A program made the translations under genes and the position numbers. Positions 63,038 through 64,000 of a DNA stretch of 64,000 nucleotides are shown here, piece by piece. The notes under the pieces are model-generated. The model ran no database searches. It saw only the letters and a program-made list of their open reading frames with translations, and was not told where the DNA came from. Source of the stretch: Aristolochia californica (Eukaryota > Streptophyta > Magnoliopsida > Piperales > Aristolochiaceae). Location: positions 25,369,119-25,433,118 of the forward strand of contig JARWKL010000008.1 of the NCBI GenBank assembly GCA_029961685.1. Reading direction: 5' to 3'. How positions within the stretch are numbered: position 1 is the stretch's first letter; the number at the start of each line of letters is the position of its first letter.

Positions 63038-64000
63038 AATGTAAGTGAAGAAAACTATTTCATGCACTAAAAATGAACACAAAAGTTTTGTATTCCATGT
63101 TTGGGAAATTCGATTAGTACAACCTCTAATAGCTTGGTAGAATTTTTTAGGAAAGACACTTTTAAATGATCCTAACATTTTTTTAATGTGGTAGATATGC
63201 ATGCCAGAAACATGTTGAGAATGAAAGTAACCTAATGATCGAAAAATTTCTAGGAGTACAAAAAAATAAATTCTCAAGTTAACGTGTGGTTGGATATTTA
63301 CCAGAGCCAAACAACCCACTTTTTGCCAATCCTTAAAAATCACAGATACTTTTTGGAATTATCACTCTTAGCATTTGTGCATTTCCATTTTGGAAGTTCA
63401 GTTTTTTTTTTCAGATCCAAACTTGAGTTTTCACTCTTCCATTTTTGTCATAAACAAAAAAGATATAAGGCAAATAGATCACAACAAAGTGAAAATTTTA
63501 GAGTTTTTGTATGCAAAAAAATATGAAAACTATAATAAATGTAAGTGAAGAAAATTATTTCAAGCACTAAAATGAACTCCAAAGTTTTGTAATCCTTGTT
63601 TGGGAAATTCAACAAGTACAACCCCAAATACCTAGGGGGAATTTTATAGGAAAGAGACTTCTAACTGATCCTAACATATTTTAAATCTGGTGGATATGCA
63701 TGCCAGAAACATGTTGAGGATGGAAGTGACCTAATGATAAAAAAATTTTAAGGAGAAGAAAATACTAAATTCTCGAGTTAACGTGTGGTTGGATATTTAC
63801 CAAAGCCAAACTACCCACTTTTTTCCAATCCTTAAAAATCATAGGTACTTTTGGAATTATCTATATCAGCATTTGTGCATTTCCATTTTGGATGTACAAA
63901 TTTTTTTTTCAGATCCAAACTTGAGTTTTCTCTCTCCCATTTTTTTCGTAAACAAAAATGATATCAGGCAAATAGATCGCAAAAAAATGAAATTTTAGAG
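63038..64000. repeat. S2 - S3E units, array continues past window
   Basis: Units at 63038 (S2: aacacaaaag, gagtacaaaaaaataaattc, ggaagttcag) and 63538 (S3-like head; S3E tail aaacttgagttttctctc), the latter cut by the window end after 463 bp. The order S1-type tail, S2, S3E repeats the pattern at 37.0 and 59.4 kb. Confidence 0.84.

Larger units (their letters stand above)
1..64000. repeat. Satellite DNA array, ~500-bp unit, head-to-tail
   Basis: The same unit recurs about every 500 bp across the whole window in one orientation. Landmarks appear in fixed order in nearly every unit: aatgtaagtgaag at the start, tttgggaaattc near position 60, a pair of AACATGTT palindromes near 136 and 171, gacctaatgatcc near 190, a T-tract usually ending in CAG near 365-378, and gcaacaaaatgaaaatttt near 440. 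Units of different classes differ by roughly a tenth: heads at 35535 and 36037 show about 24 differences in 220 bases. Units in the same HOR slot are closer: heads at 34036 and 35535 show 9 differences in about 220 bases. No unique sequence or inserted element interrupts the array. Tandem satellites of this kind are typical of eukaryotic centromeric or other heterochromatin. That location, and a plant origin, are inference only. Confidence 0.98.

Noticed and set aside
1..64000. tRNA, rRNA, LTR or terminal-inverted-repeat elements
   Set aside because: I saw no cloverleaf motifs, no conserved rRNA stretches, no long terminal repeats with TG...CA ends and no target-site duplications; unit phase is unbroken throughout.

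Overview
The whole window is one uninterrupted satellite DNA array. A unit of about 500 bp is repeated head-to-tail, always in the same orientation, from the first base to the last. By hand I mark about 133 unit starts, each near the recurring signature aatgtaagtgaag. The last unit is cut by the window end. Seven units are short (one of 215 bp, six of 181-182 bp) and a handful carry small internal deletions. The DNA is strongly A+T-rich (about 30% G+C by eye). I find no convincing protein-coding gene, RNA gene, transposon, CRISPR array or unique sequence. This points to a eukaryotic chromosome region such as centromeric, pericentromeric or other heterochromatin. A flowering plant is my guess; nothing in the sequence identifies the lineage.

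Layout. (1) 1-15167: an irregular domain whose units mostly read cctatcc in their second half. It has no short higher-order repeat (HOR), but a block at 5.5-7.6 kb recurs at 12.95-15.1 kb. It ends in a broken 215-bp unit. (2) 15168-38516: HOR domain built from four unit classes, here called S1, S2, S3 and S4. The full form is a 2.0-kb tetramer. Shorter forms (trimers, dimers, a monomer) are explained by hybrid units made by out-of-register exchange. A nine-unit (4.49 kb) segment is itself tandemly duplicated around 30.8 kb. (3) 38517-46435: a 1.68-kb composite HOR made of a 182-bp short unit (T1) and three 500-bp units (T2, T3, T4), in about five copies. (4) 46436-60853: a mixed domain with tetramer, heptamer and irregular blocks that reuse the same classes. 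(5) 60854-62533: another short unit followed by units resembling the left-hand domain. (6) 62534-64000: return to S1/S2/S3-type units.

Class names are mine. S1: head gaagcaaattatttcacgc, tail cacttttttacaatcc with T-tract-G-TTTCAG. S2: head aacacaaaag and ttcgattag, tail gagtacaaaaaaataaattc with ggaagttcag. S3: head ttatttcaagcac and accctaaatag, tail ccaaagccaaactaccca with aaaaatgatataagg; S3E is a subtype with aaacttgagttttctctc and often atagctcgc. S4: head aactccaaac and tagctcgg, tail tcaatctccc, aaggaaatag and gcaaaataatatg. T1-T4 are defined in the 38.5-40.2 kb entry. No genes work together here; the biology in view is repeat evolution: unequal exchange, block amplification and microhomology deletion. 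All similarity judgements were made by eye.
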